Positions 32,962 to 42,908 are shown, counted from the stretch's first letter. The stretch: 64,000 bases of DNA from Algorimicrobium hallyeonense (GCF_042657385.1 NZ_JBHSLA010000001.1:1116001-1180000), one strand, 5' to 3'. Notes: generated from the sequence alone by a model not told the origin. Program-made: numbers and translations.

Positions 32962-33759
32962 CTACTTCGAGTTTATAATAAAGCTAGCCTCTACTTGTAT
33001 TAACCAATCAGCATCCGAAGAATGTGCAACATATTTATAAACACTCCCTTTTAAATTAAGTGGTAAATAGCGGTTTTGGGTAATTAATTTTCCTACTCCA
33101 GCTCCTAATGGAATAGTCCATTGACTTTCAGTTGGTGCCTGCCAATTAGCAGTGATATTAGGATTTGAGTATAAATACCAACCGTTTTTTAAATACTTTG
33201 ATAGTATAATTTCAGAATTCAAAAAATTAACCTTTTCTGTATTACTATTTCCGGCAACCGACAGAAAGTTTTGTAGTCTAAACCCGTAGGTAAAAGTATT
33301 TGCTTGCTTGATAATGACAACTGTTGGGCTTACAGAAAGTTTATCAAACCCTAAAGATTTATTAATAGATGGAAACAGAATAGCAGGGCCAAATCCCCAA
33401 GTAAAATTGCTGATTTTTGAAGGTGTTATGACGGACATAATTTGGATATTTCCAAAACCATTTTCATAACCTCTTATTGAAGGCGCATTTATTACTGGTA
33501 TTTTAACGTTATTTATAAGGAGCCATTTTTGAGATAGTGCAGTAGGAATTGTGGTTTGTAATTTTAATACATTTATGTTTTCATTAGAAACAGAAAGATT
33601 ATAATGAAGTGGAATAACCGCCAAATTGGCAATTGGACTTTGTATTTTGTACTCAATATTTGTGAGATCGGAATTATAATCATCAGAACCGAACTTTTCC
33701 TGTGCGTAAACAGAAAGTAGAAATAACCAAAAACATAGCATTAGTGTAAATTTTTTCAT
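32962..33759 (-). CDS. Outer-membrane beta-barrel protein, neuromedin U / phenol MetA-like family
   Basis: 265 residues with a signal peptide (MKKFTLMLCFWLFLLSVYAQ). The pattern IQSPIANLAVIPLHYNLS, KWLLINNVKIPVINAPS, GFGNIQIMSVITPSKISNFTWGFGPAILFPSI and WTIPLGAGVGKLI resembles a family often mislabelled as neuromedin U, related to outer-membrane transport barrels. The function is unknown. It lies downstream of the cell-shape cluster on the same strand, with a 231-base gap in which I see no gene. Confidence 0.65.
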   Translation of the reverse strand: MKKFTLMLCFWLFLLSVYAQEKFGSDDYNSDLTNIEYKIQSPIANLAVIPLHYNLSVSNENINVLKLQTTIPTALSQKWLLINNVKIPVINAPSIRGYENGFGNIQIMSVITPSKISNFTWGFGPAILFPSINKSLGFDKLSVSPTVVIIKQANTFTYGFRLQNFLSVAGNSNTEKVNFLNSEIILSKYLKNGWYLYSNPNITANWQAPTESQWTIPLGAGVGKLITQNRYLPLNLKGSVYKYVAHSSDADWLIQVEASFIINSK

Positions 33760-33990
33760 ACCTGTATTTTTAAATTAATACCGAATTGAATTAATTGATT
33801 TACGCTATAAGTAATCAGAGAGGTTATTATAAAGATATAAAAATAAATTGTAATAATTTGATGTTCATTGATTTAAATGGAAATTTAATTATACTTTTTT
33901 ATGAATTAGTAATTTTAATACGTTTCTATTTGAAGAATATCACATGAAATGAATTTACAGGTTTACGATGCAAAATTCCATCAATTATGC

Positions 33991-35268
33991 TTACCACTCA
34001 TTAATTCGATTAGAATCCAGCTTAATAAAAATAAATAGTAAAATGGTAAAGCCCCAAAGTCCGGAACCACCATAACTAAAAAAGGGTAGTGGAATACCAA
34101 TGGTAGGAATTAAGCCCATTACCATGCCTATATTAATCATGAAATGAAAGAATATTATGGAGGCAACGCTATAACCATATACGCGACTAAATTGCGATTT
34201 TTGGAGTTCCGCCAAATGGAGGATTCGTAATAATAGGAGCACAAAAACTAACACGACGAAGGTGGTTCCTGCAAAGCCCCATTCCTCACCAACTGTACTA
34301 AATATATAATCGGTATGTTGTTCGGGAACAAATTTTCCCGTGGTTCGTGTGCCTTCTAAATAGCCTTTTCCTTTCCAACCACCAGAGCTAATAGCTTTTT
34401 CAGATTCATAGAGATTATACAGGATGTCACGTTGCATTTCTTGAATTTTTACCGGATCCTTCTCTAACCGAAGCCATAAACTAATCCGATCCTTTTGATG
34501 CGCTTGTAAAATATTTGTATAAAAAAAGTTTATTGAAAAAGATATAATAGCGGCCGCAATAAGCATGGCTAATGGCTGTAATACCGATGGTCGTCGTTTT
34601 CTTAAAAAATGAAATGCAAATATTAAAACAGCCGAAGCTATAATAGTAATTACAATGCCAAATTTTAAAGCGGCTATAGATATAAATGCCAAAACTAAAA
34701 CAATAGATAAGTAAATTTTTGGTAAGCCTTCTCTGTATAAAACAAAGAAAAAAGAGGTGTAAACAAGTGTGCTTCCAGCATCGTTTTGCATGAGTACTAA
34801 AATAGCAGGAAGTGCAATTATAATGCAAAGGCGTATTTGATCTTTAAAGGTCTTAATGTCGGTATTTAAATCACTAACATATTTGGCAACCGCTAAAGCT
34901 GTGGCTGCTTTAGCAAACTCACTAGGTTGAATAGTCATACCACCAATACCATACCATGAAATAGCGCCATTTACTTTTTTCCCAAAAAGAAACAACCCAA
35001 TAAGAGATAGCATGCTTATCAGGTAAATAACACTTGAAAACCGTTCATAAAATTTGGCTTCAATAGATAAAATTAAAACGATAAGAAAAAACGTTAGTAT
35101 TATAAAAATGAGCTGCTTACCGTAAGGTTGTGAAAAATCAAAATAATCTATAGTATCACCAACATGAGAAGCCGAAAGGATGTTCATCCAACCAAAGCCA
35201 ACCAACATCATAAATAAAACGATGGTAATCCAGTCAAACTTGAAATATTTATTTGTTTCTCTTGCCAT
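33991..35268 (-). CDS. rodA: Rod-shape peptidoglycan glycosyltransferase RodA
   Basis: 425 residues with about 10 membrane helices (SEDS family). Hallmarks: the WYGIGGMTIQPSEFAK segment, VLMQNDAGSTLVYTSFF, the catalytic-loop region KGKGYLEGTRTTGKFVPEQHTDYIFSTVGEEWGF, and GLIPTIGIPLPFFSYGGSG near the end. It polymerises glycan strands with PBP2 during elongation. It starts 5 bases after the mrdA stop; it is the last gene of the mre cluster. Confidence 0.95.
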   Translation of the reverse strand: MARETNKYFKFDWITIVLFMMLVGFGWMNILSASHVGDTIDYFDFSQPYGKQLIFIILTFFLIVLILSIEAKFYERFSSVIYLISMLSLIGLFLFGKKVNGAISWYGIGGMTIQPSEFAKAATALAVAKYVSDLNTDIKTFKDQIRLCIIIALPAILVLMQNDAGSTLVYTSFFFVLYREGLPKIYLSIVLVLAFISIAALKFGIVITIIASAVLIFAFHFLRKRRPSVLQPLAMLIAAAIISFSINFFYTNILQAHQKDRISLWLRLEKDPVKIQEMQRDILYNLYESEKAISSGGWKGKGYLEGTRTTGKFVPEQHTDYIFSTVGEEWGFAGTTFVVLVFVLLLLRILHLAELQKSQFSRVYGYSVASIIFFHFMINIGMVMGLIPTIGIPLPFFSYGGSGLWGFTILLFIFIKLDSNRINEW

Positions 35269-35273
35269 TAGTA

Positions 35274-37205
35274 TTAATTACTGGTGTGTAATTTGCTTTT
35301 TAATTTTTCTACTTCTTCTGGTGGAATTGGTTGAAAAGTGGATTGCCTATTAATTTTAAACGGCGCGCCAGAATATGGTTTCAAATATTCATGTTCCAAA
35401 CTATAGGTTAAAATCCAATCTTGTAAATCGGTTCTTGTAATAGTTTCATTAATATATTTTTCAATCATTAAGCTGGCAATTTTTCCTGCATAAGTAGAAC
35501 CGTAATGGCCATTTTCCACAAAAACAGCAATGGCAATTTTAGGGTCATCTTTAGGTGCGAATGCTATAAATAAGGAATGATCTGTTAATTGTGTGCGTTT
35601 GCCTTCAATGATGGCGAAATTTTCAGCCGTTCCCGTTTTTCCACAAATTTCAATACCTGGAACGCGGAGTGAACGTGCTGTTCCATTGTTTTCATATACA
35701 TCAAATAAGCCCTCTACTACAGGTTCAAAATGTTTTTTATCAATTGTTGTATAGTTTGGTGTGGTAAATTTCGGATCTAATTTTTGACCTTCAATATGTT
35801 TAATGATATGTGGTGTGTAATAACATCCTCGATTGGCTATAGCAGCTGTCATATTTGCTAAATGTACAGGTGTGACTAAAATTTCACCTTGACCAATGGA
35901 GTTTGAAATAATAGTTGTTGCGCCCCAATTAAAATCAGGATACCATTTGTCATAATACGCACCATCTGGGATATTTCCTTTTTTTCCAATAGGTAAATCA
36001 GTACCTAAAAACTGTCCCAATCCAAAGCTTTTTACATGCTCGCTCCAGATATCCATAGCTTTGCTAGAATTAGGAACAATATCCAAACTGCGTCTGAAAA
36101 TAGTGGCGAAATAGGAGTTACAAGATTTAGAAATTCCAGAAATTAAATCGCGATTCCCTCCGCCACAGTGGCAACCCATAGTGCCACGACGACCATAATG
36201 ATAAACACCAGAGCAAAACACATTGGTTTGCGGTGTAATTACACCTTCTTGCAAAGCGGTTAAGGCTACAATAGCCTTAAAAGGTGAACCAGGTTCGTGA
36301 ACGCGCAAAAGTCCTTTATCTATTAAAGGTAAGTGGATACTGTCATTATATAATCTGGTGTAATTTCTAGAACGTTTTCGACCAACCAATAAATTTGGAT
36401 CATATGAAGGCGCTGATACCAAAGCTAAAATTTCACCTGTTTTTGGTTCTAAAGCAACAATTCCACCACGCTTATTGGACATGAGTAATTCGCCATATTC
36501 CTGTAATCGTTGGTCAATAGTAATGGTAATGTCTTTACCTTGTTTGGGTATGGTATCGTGTTTTCCGTCTTGATAGGGACCAATGTCCCGATTGAAACGG
36601 TCTTTTTGGATGAATTTAATACCTTTAACACCACGCAACTCTTCTTCATAAGATAATTCTACACCTTGTTTTCCAATTAAATCGCCCATAATATAGTACG
36701 GATTCTTTTCAATCTGGCTTGGCGTCGCTTCAGCAATAAAGCCTAAAACATTGGCTCCAACCGTTGTTTGATAATCACGAAGCAATCGTTTTTGGATATA
36801 GAATCCTTCGTATTTTCGCATTTTCTCCTGTAAAACCGCATAATCCTCTTTAGATAAATGGGCTATAAAAACAGAGGGTAATCTAGGCGAATAATTATAA
36901 GCACGTTTATAGGTTTTTAAAAATTGTTCCTTGGTTATTTTTAAAAGTGAACAAAATTCGGTTGTGTCTAAAGGTTTTACGTCACGAGGAATAACCATCA
37001 CATCATAGGATGGTTGATTGCCTACTAAAAGTTTGTTATTTCTATCATAAACAAAGCCACGTTTGGGGTAATCGTATACTTTACGGATAGCATTGTCATT
37101 TAGGATATCATGCGCTTCTGCTGAATATATCTGCAAATAGAATAGCCTACCAATAAAAGTAAAGCCTACAATAATGATAATAAAAAAGAGTAAAAATTGT
37201 CGCAT
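35274..37205 (-). CDS. mrdA: Penicillin-binding protein 2 (elongation transpeptidase)
   Basis: 643 residues. N-terminal membrane helix (LLFFIIIIVGFTFIGRLFYL), then the dimerisation domain, then the transpeptidase with the three active-site motifs: SPFK (in HEPGSPFKAIVAL), SCN (in SKSCNSYFA) and KTGT (in CGKTGTAENF). It crosslinks peptidoglycan during lateral wall growth and partners RodA. Its start overlaps the mreD stop by one base. Confidence 0.95.
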   Translation of the reverse strand: MRQFLLFFIIIIVGFTFIGRLFYLQIYSAEAHDILNDNAIRKVYDYPKRGFVYDRNNKLLVGNQPSYDVMVIPRDVKPLDTTEFCSLLKITKEQFLKTYKRAYNYSPRLPSVFIAHLSKEDYAVLQEKMRKYEGFYIQKRLLRDYQTTVGANVLGFIAEATPSQIEKNPYYIMGDLIGKQGVELSYEEELRGVKGIKFIQKDRFNRDIGPYQDGKHDTIPKQGKDITITIDQRLQEYGELLMSNKRGGIVALEPKTGEILALVSAPSYDPNLLVGRKRSRNYTRLYNDSIHLPLIDKGLLRVHEPGSPFKAIVALTALQEGVITPQTNVFCSGVYHYGRRGTMGCHCGGGNRDLISGISKSCNSYFATIFRRSLDIVPNSSKAMDIWSEHVKSFGLGQFLGTDLPIGKKGNIPDGAYYDKWYPDFNWGATTIISNSIGQGEILVTPVHLANMTAAIANRGCYYTPHIIKHIEGQKLDPKFTTPNYTTIDKKHFEPVVEGLFDVYENNGTARSLRVPGIEICGKTGTAENFAIIEGKRTQLTDHSLFIAFAPKDDPKIAIAVFVENGHYGSTYAGKIASLMIEKYINETITRTDLQDWILTYSLEHEYLKPYSGAPFKINRQSTFQPIPPEEVEKLKSKLHTSN

Positions 37206-37708
37206 TAAGTTTTCCTACTGAATAAAGTGGTTGTTATTAAACACAGTATAATAGTGAATATACTTGAAAATAACGTTTTTTGAAGCACCAAAATTATATC
37301 ATTAAAGTTAAATATTTCTAAAGCGAATAGAATGAAGTGGTGAATGAAAATTAAAATGATAAAATAAATGACTTTGGCTCCAAAATCTACATTTTTAAAC
37401 TTAATAGTGTGATGCTCATAAACAGAGCCAAAACAGAATTTAAGTACAACAGGTCTTATAAAAGCTATAGTTACTGCTGCAGCTGCATGAACGCCTCCAG
37501 AATCTGAAAACATATCTATTGTTAATCCTAGTGCAAAACTTAATAAAAGAAAAACAAGTCGGTTATTGTTTACAGGAAATAACAAGATAAAAATAACATA
37601 TATATACGGATTTATTGACCCTAAAAAGTTAATATGGTTAAACACCAAAACTTGCGCCAACACAAGCACAATAAACTGAACGCTATATAAAAGGACGTTA
37701 TTATTCAT
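37205..37708 (-). CDS. mreD: Rod-shape protein MreD
   Basis: 167 residues, five or six membrane helices and little else, the usual form of MreD. Identity rests on topology, the segment NNNRLVFLLLSFALGLTIDMFSDSGGVHAAA (typical GLxxDxxSGxxxGxHA pattern), and its position between mreC and mrdA. It overlaps mreC by 8 bases and mrdA by 1. Confidence 0.9.
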   Translation of the reverse strand: MNNNVLLYSVQFIVLVLAQVLVFNHINFLGSINPYIYVIFILLFPVNNNRLVFLLLSFALGLTIDMFSDSGGVHAAAAVTIAFIRPVVLKFCFGSVYEHHTIKFKNVDFGAKVIYFIILIFIHHFILFALEIFNFNDIILVLQKTLFSSIFTIILCLITTTLFSRKT

Positions 37709-38525
37709 TGCTAGGTTTTAGTAAACTGTTTATTTCAGGCTTATCAACATTTTCTATAATGTACACATATTCAATATCGGTCATGTCATTAAAAAGCTGG
37801 ACGTCTATGGTATAGAAATTTTCGGCTACATCTAGTCTAAAATCTTGAATCGTTCCAACGGGAATTCCTTTTGGAAAAATTACCGAACGGCCCGAAGTTA
37901 CAATAGTATCGCCTTTTTTTAAGGTTGCAATTTTAGAAATTTCATTTAACTGCACAACATGAGGTGATTTGGTGTCCCACATTAATGACCCAAAATGATT
38001 GGAGTTTTTTAATTGAGCACTAATTTTAATATTAGTATTTAATATGGATAAAACCGTTGCGAACTTAGTACTGGTTTGATCTACTATTCCTAAAATTCCA
38101 TTTGGTGTAATAACCCCGAAATCCTGTTGAATGCTGTCGCGTTTTCCGCGATTAATAAGTAAGACATTGTTTTTTACAGAATAACTATTTTTTATTACAC
38201 GCGCCGTTGTAAACTTATAATTAACACCCGAATAAATACTATCGGATATAAAACTAGAATTAATAGTATCGTGTGGTGTGTGTAAAACAGAATTTAAACG
38301 CGCATTTTCTTCTTGTAAAAGTTGATTTTGCGATTCTAAATTGAAATATACGGTTAAGTTATTTACGGAATTATAAACACCTCCCGTAACAAAATTAGCC
38401 GAATTTATAAACTTACTTTTATGATAAGAATGCGATTGAATTGTAAAAATAACGGCAATAAAAAGCAACAGGAAATACAACAAAAAAGTTTTGTTTCTTA
38501 AAAAGAATTTAATGATTTGTTGCAT
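37701..38525 (-). CDS. mreC: Rod-shape protein MreC
   Basis: 274 residues. An N-terminal membrane helix (FLLYFLLLFIAVIFTI) is followed by a coiled coil (NLESQNQLLQEENARLNSVL) and then the beta domains with DFGVITPNGILGIVDQTSTKFATVLSILNTNIKISAQL and GDTIVTSGRSVIFPKGIPVGTI. MreC is periplasmic and organises PBP2. It lies 11 bases after mreB and overlaps mreD. Confidence 0.95.
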   Translation of the reverse strand: MQQIIKFFLRNKTFLLYFLLLFIAVIFTIQSHSYHKSKFINSANFVTGGVYNSVNNLTVYFNLESQNQLLQEENARLNSVLHTPHDTINSSFISDSIYSGVNYKFTTARVIKNSYSVKNNVLLINRGKRDSIQQDFGVITPNGILGIVDQTSTKFATVLSILNTNIKISAQLKNSNHFGSLMWDTKSPHVVQLNEISKIATLKKGDTIVTSGRSVIFPKGIPVGTIQDFRLDVAENFYTIDVQLFNDMTDIEYVYIIENVDKPEINSLLKPSNE

Positions 38526-38536
38526 GAGTTAGTATG

Positions 38537-39565
38537 CTATTTTATCAAGACGCTTTTAAACTTTGATAAATTTTTAAGCGTGATACCTGTTCCCCGAACT
38601 ACTGCACGTAAAGGATCTTCAGCAATGTACACTGGTAAATCCGTTTTCTGTGATAAACGCTTATCTAATCCGCGAAGCATAGAGCCACCACCAGCTAAAT
38701 AAATACCTGTATTATAAATATCGGCAGCTAATTCTGGGGGCGTTTGAGATAGTGTTTCCATAACAGCATCTTCAATACGCAAAATAGATTTATCAAGTGC
38801 TTTAGCAATTTCACGGTAGGAAATTTGAACTTGTTTTGGTTTACCTGTTAGTAAATCACGACCTTGAACACTCATGTCTTCTGGAGGTAATTCTAAATCT
38901 TCAGTAGCAGCACCAATTTGAATTTTTATCTTTTCGGCAGTACGTTCACCCACATATAAATTATGTTGTGTACGCATGTAATAAATTATGTCATTGGTGA
39001 AAACATCACCAGCAATTTTAACCGATTTGTCACAAACAATACCACCCAAAGCAATTACGGCAATTTCGGTAGTACCACCACCTATATCTACAATCATGTT
39101 TCCTTTGGGTTGCATAATATCTACTCCAATACCAATAGCGGCTGCCATAGGTTCATGAATTAAGTATACTTCTTTACCGTTAACACGCTCACAAGATTCC
39201 TTAACCGCACGCATTTCTACTTCTGTAATCCCCGAAGGAATACAAACTACCATACGCAAGGATGGTGGGAATAATTTTTTCTTAAGGGCAGGAATATTTT
39301 TTATAAACAGACTTATCATTTGCTCACTGGCATCAAAATCTGCAATTACACCATCTTTTAATGGCCTAATAGTTTTAATGTTTTCATGAGTTTTTCCTTG
39401 CATCATGCTGGCTTCTTTTCCAACGGCAATTATTTTTCCAGAAATTCTATCACGTGCAACAATTGACGGACTATCCACAACCACCTTGTCATTATGAATA
39501 ATAAGGGTGTTTGCAGTACCTAAATCTATTGCAATTTCTTCAGTTAAGAAGTCAAAAAATCCCAT
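38537..39565 (-). CDS. mreB: Rod-shape determining actin homologue MreB
   Basis: 342 residues. Actin-fold motifs: EIAIDLGTANTLI (phosphate 1), MIVDIGGGTTEIAVIALGG (phosphate 2), VGERTAEKIKIQIG and IYLAGGGSMLRGLD (adenosine). MreB filaments guide lateral wall synthesis. It is the first gene of the mreB-mreC-mreD-mrdA-rodA cluster; purH lies upstream with a 159-base gap in which I find no full TAnnTTTG match. Confidence 0.97.
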   Translation of the reverse strand: MGFFDFLTEEIAIDLGTANTLIIHNDKVVVDSPSIVARDRISGKIIAVGKEASMMQGKTHENIKTIRPLKDGVIADFDASEQMISLFIKNIPALKKKLFPPSLRMVVCIPSGITEVEMRAVKESCERVNGKEVYLIHEPMAAAIGIGVDIMQPKGNMIVDIGGGTTEIAVIALGGIVCDKSVKIAGDVFTNDIIYYMRTQHNLYVGERTAEKIKIQIGAATEDLELPPEDMSVQGRDLLTGKPKQVQISYREIAKALDKSILRIEDAVMETLSQTPPELAADIYNTGIYLAGGGSMLRGLDKRLSQKTDLPVYIAEDPLRAVVRGTGITLKNLSKFKSVLIK

Positions 39566-39724
39566 GTGCTTAAGTCGTTTATTTGAGGGTTGTTAATCAA
39601 ATCTTGTAAATGTAATAAAAGTATTGCAATTATTATCTGTGGTTTACTTATTGGATGATTTTTATATCTGTTTTTATTTGAAATTTCGTTGAAAGCAATT
39701 ATGATTTTCACTTTCATAAAAATA

Positions 39725-41257
39725 CTAGTGTTTAAAATGACGTGTTCCTGTCATAACCATGGACACATTATTTGCATTACAATAATCCACACTTAACTGA
39801 TCCTTTATAGAACCACCTGGTTGAATTACCGCTGAAATTCCTGCATTATCGGCAATTTCAATACAATCAGGGAATGGGAAAAAAGCATCACTTGCCATAA
39901 CCGCACCTTTTAAATCGAAATTAAAAGATTGTGCCTTGTGAATGGCTTGATTTAAAGCGTCCACACGACTGGTTTGTCCGGTTCCACTAGCGCATAATTG
40001 CTTATTTTTTGCTAAAACGATGGTGTTAGATTTAGTGTGCTTACAAATTTTAGATGCAAATATTAAATCTTCTAACTCACTTTCGCTTGGTTTATTGTTA
40101 GTGGCATAGGTTAAATTCTCAATAGTGTCTGTTAAACTATCGCGTTCTTGAACTAAAACACCATTTAAACAGGTTCTCACAATAGTTTTTGGAAGTTCAA
40201 TATCGTTTTGCGTTAATAAAATACGGTTCTTTTTACCTTTTAAAATTTCTAAAGCAGATTCAGAAAAAGAAGGTGCAATAACCACTTCGCAAAATAAACT
40301 ATGGATTTCAGTTGCCGTTGCTTGGTCAATTTCCGTATTGCAGATTAAAATGCCTCCAAATGCCGAAACAGGGTCTCCAGCTAAAGCATCTGTATACGCT
40401 TGTTTTACGGTATTTCTTTGCGCAAAACCACAGGCGTTATTGTGTTTTAAAATAGCAAACGTTGGCGCTTCACCTTTAAATTCATTCATTAAATTTACAG
40501 CTGCATCTACATCTAATAAGTTGTTGTAGCTTAATTCTTTGCCATGAAGCTTGGTAAACATAGCGTCAAAATTGCCAAAGAAAAATCCTTTTTGGTGTGG
40601 GTTTTCGCCATAACGTAAAACTTGACCATTGTTTTCGCTTAATTTAAAACTGGCAATCTCATGATCTTGGTTGAAATAATTAAAAATAGCCGAATCGTAA
40701 TGAGATGATACATTGAAGGATTTTGCTGCAAAACGTTTTCTGTCTGCTTCCGTTGTTTCTCCTTTTTGAGTTTCAAGTAACTCTAAAAATTCCTTGTAAT
40801 CATTTACAGAAGCCACGCAAACTACATCGGCATAATTTTTAGCTGCAGCGCGGATAAGTGAAATACCACCAATATCAATCTTTTCAATAATATCTTGTGT
40901 GTCGGCACCTGAAGCTACCGTTTTTTCAAAGGGATATAAATCTACAATGACTAGATCTATTTGCGGAATATTAAATTCAGCCAATTCTGCAACATCACTT
41001 GTATTATTTTGTCTGTTTAAAATACCGCCAAAAACTTTTGGGTGTAATGTTTTAACGCGACCTCCCAAAATAGACGGGTAGGAGGTTACATCTTCAACAG
41101 GAACGACAGGAATGCCTAAATCCTTAATGAATTTTTCGGTTCCTCCTGTGGAGTATATCGTAACGTTTTGTTGGTGTAATGTTTTTACAATTGGCGCTAA
41201 CCCGTCTTTACTGAAAACAGAAATTAATGCCGATTTAATAGTTTTAGTTGTACTCAT
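39725..41257 (-). CDS. purH: Bifunctional AICAR formyltransferase / IMP cyclohydrolase
   Basis: 510 residues. N-terminal IMP cyclohydrolase domain (SALISVFSKDGLAPIVKTL, YSTGGTEKFIKDLGIPV, GGRVKTLHPKVFGGIL). C-terminal AICAR transformylase (LRYGENPHQKGFFFG, LKHNNACGFA, MASDAFFPFPDCIEIADNAGISAVIQPGGSIKD, ending MTGTRHFKH). It catalyses the last two steps of IMP synthesis. A -7 element lies 25 bases before the start. Confidence 0.97.
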   Translation of the reverse strand: MSTTKTIKSALISVFSKDGLAPIVKTLHQQNVTIYSTGGTEKFIKDLGIPVVPVEDVTSYPSILGGRVKTLHPKVFGGILNRQNNTSDVAELAEFNIPQIDLVIVDLYPFEKTVASGADTQDIIEKIDIGGISLIRAAAKNYADVVCVASVNDYKEFLELLETQKGETTEADRKRFAAKSFNVSSHYDSAIFNYFNQDHEIASFKLSENNGQVLRYGENPHQKGFFFGNFDAMFTKLHGKELSYNNLLDVDAAVNLMNEFKGEAPTFAILKHNNACGFAQRNTVKQAYTDALAGDPVSAFGGILICNTEIDQATATEIHSLFCEVVIAPSFSESALEILKGKKNRILLTQNDIELPKTIVRTCLNGVLVQERDSLTDTIENLTYATNNKPSESELEDLIFASKICKHTKSNTIVLAKNKQLCASGTGQTSRVDALNQAIHKAQSFNFDLKGAVMASDAFFPFPDCIEIADNAGISAVIQPGGSIKDQLSVDYCNANNVSMVMTGTRHFKH

Positions 41258-41281
41258 GTGTGTTGTGTTGTTTTATGCCTG

Positions 41282-41289
41282 CAAAAGTA
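41282..41289 (-). promoter_or_regulatory. -7 promoter element of purH (TACTTTTG, minus strand)
   Basis: CAAAAGTA on the plus strand reads TACTTTTG on the minus strand, an exact TAnnTTTG match, 24 bases before the purH ATG. No TTG at the normal -33 position. Confidence 0.6.
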
Positions 41290-41369
41290 GGGAATTACAT
41301 TAAAAAAAGTGGTTGTGTTTCGGTTTAAAACACAACTGTTTTTCAACTTAAAAAGGAAGTTATTAACAG

Positions 41370-41825
41370 TTATAAAATTGTAGCAACTTTTTTGCAGACA
41401 AACTCCAAAAAGCGTTCATCCATTTCTGTAAACGGATCGGGTGTATTGGAATCGATATCAATTTGTCCAATATTCTGACTATTTACAAAAATAGGGACTA
41501 CAATTTCAGCCTTTACGGTTAGGCTGCACGCAATATAATTATCTTGAGCAGACACATCGGGAACCACAAAGTTCTGATTGCTAATAGCAACTTGACCACA
41601 AATACCTTTTCCAAACGGAATAATGGTATGATCTGTAGGTTCACCAACATAAGGGCCTAATTTTAATTCGTTTTTATCACCATTTTTAAAATAAAAACCA
41701 ACCCAATTATAATAGGGTATTTCTTTTTCAAGTAAAGCACAAATAGCTAATAGTCTGTCATCTACAGATGTTTCTGTTTGTTGAATAATTTCAGTTACAG
41801 CAGGTTTTAATTCTTGGAGTGTCAT
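41370..41825 (-). CDS. GAF-domain protein, free methionine-R-sulfoxide reductase type
   Basis: 151 residues from ATG 41825. Single GAF domain with the fRMsr pattern: YYNWVGFYFKNGDKNELKLGPYVGEP, GKGICGQVA, DNYIACSLTVKAEIVVPIF and IGQIDIDSNTPDPFTEMDERFLE. The cysteines in GICGQ and YIACS match those used for catalysis in fRMsr, which reduces free Met-R-sulfoxide. The frame is open to 41846, but that upper start lies inside the -7 element at 41844-41851, so 41825 is preferred. Confidence 0.85.
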   Translation of the reverse strand: MTLQELKPAVTEIIQQTETSVDDRLLAICALLEKEIPYYNWVGFYFKNGDKNELKLGPYVGEPTDHTIIPFGKGICGQVAISNQNFVVPDVSAQDNYIACSLTVKAEIVVPIFVNSQNIGQIDIDSNTPDPFTEMDERFLEFVCKKVATIL

Positions 41826-41843
41826 TAGTTTTTTAAGTTTCCG

Positions 41844-41851
41844 CAAAAGTA
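41844..41851 (-). promoter_or_regulatory. -7 promoter element of the GAF gene (TACTTTTG, minus strand)
   Basis: Same octamer as at purH (TACTTTTG on the minus strand), 18 bases before ATG 41825. It decides the start codon of the GAF gene. Confidence 0.6.
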
Positions 41852-41919
41852 TTTAAATTGCAATGATTTATACGTGTCAATTTGTATAACTTTAACAACG
41901 AAATGACTAAAATTTTAGC

Positions 41920-42468
41920 GTGAAAAAAATACTTCAAAAATACAAATCAGTTATTAGGTTTATACTCACGTTTTTGTTGGTTTATGCGGTTATGACGTTT
42001 GGGTATAAATTTTATTTGCAATTATCAACCGGTGCGGTTTATTATCCGGATTATATGACACATATTGTGGCGCAACAAAGTGCGGATTTGCTGCAAACAT
42101 TGGGTTATGAGGCGCAGGTGTTGCCACATCCAGATGAAGCGTCCATGAAACTTTTTATCAATGAGAAATATGTAGCACGTGTTATTGAAGGCTGTAATTC
42201 CGTGAGTGTTATCATTCTGTTTATGGCATTTATTCTAGCGTTTTCAGGTCGTTTTAAAACAACTATTATTTACCTTTTAGCTGGAAGCGTTTTGATTTAT
42301 GTTGTTAATTTGTTTCGTGTGGTGATACTTTCAGTTGGGTTATACCATTATCCATGGCGAAAAGATATTTTGCATACCGTTATTTTTCCTGCCATTATTT
42401 ATGGTATGGTGTGTTTGCTTTGGGTAGTTTGGGTTAACCGATTTTCAAAAATAGCTTCCAAAAAATGA
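41920..42468 (+). CDS. xrtF: Exosortase family protein XrtF
   Basis: 182 residues from GTG 41920; no ATG fits the frame. It is an integral membrane protein with about five helices. The exosortase catalytic triad is visible: Cys92 in VARVIEGCNSVSV, Arg133 in VVNLFRVVIL and His152 in KDILHTVIFP. Exosortases cleave a C-terminal sorting tag from exported proteins. XrtF is the small variant restricted to Bacteroidota; its substrates are not known to me. It overlaps the next gene by 4 bases. Confidence 0.92.
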   Translation: MKKILQKYKSVIRFILTFLLVYAVMTFGYKFYLQLSTGAVYYPDYMTHIVAQQSADLLQTLGYEAQVLPHPDEASMKLFINEKYVARVIEGCNSVSVIILFMAFILAFSGRFKTTIIYLLAGSVLIYVVNLFRVVILSVGLYHYPWRKDILHTVIFPAIIYGMVCLLWVVWVNRFSKIASKK

Positions 42469-42908
42469 GTAAAGCATTAACTTATTTAACCATTGGAGTT
42501 TTAGCTACACTGTTAGTTTTAATCCGTGTATTTGAGCAACAGTTGTTTTATGATCCGTTTTTAGCATTTTTTCAAAACGATTATCTTTATATTGATTCAC
42601 CAAGACGTGAAGTGTTTAAGCTCACCGCTTTTACCAGTTTGCGTTTTCTATTGAATACGGTTCTGTCTCTAGGTATTTTATTTGCCATTTTTAAAGATGT
42701 CAGCGTGCTTAAATTTTCGTTATTAATTTATGGTGCTGCTTATCTGATTCTTATTTTATTGTTTTTGTATTTTGTAATCAATCCGAAACAAGAGGATTAT
42801 TATTTGTTTTTTAATACGCGACGCTTTTTAATTCAGCCACTTATTCTTTTACTTCTTATTCCGGCTTTTTTCTATCATAAGAAGAATACCGGCATTAATC
42901 AAGCTTAA
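42465..42908 (+). CDS. Exosortase F system-associated membrane protein
   Basis: 147 residues with four membrane helices (LTYLTIGVLATLLVLIRVF, FLLNTVLSLGILFAIF, LIYGAAYLILILLFLYFV, FLIQPLILLLLIPAFFY). The segment YDPFLAFFQNDYLYIDSPRREVFKL is characteristic of the protein found next to xrtF in Bacteroidota. Its ATG overlaps the xrtF stop (ATGA), so the two are coupled. The function is unknown; a partner or substrate handler of the exosortase is likely from context. Confidence 0.85.
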   Translation: MSKALTYLTIGVLATLLVLIRVFEQQLFYDPFLAFFQNDYLYIDSPRREVFKLTAFTSLRFLLNTVLSLGILFAIFKDVSVLKFSLLIYGAAYLILILLFLYFVINPKQEDYYLFFNTRRFLIQPLILLLLIPAFFYHKKNTGINQA

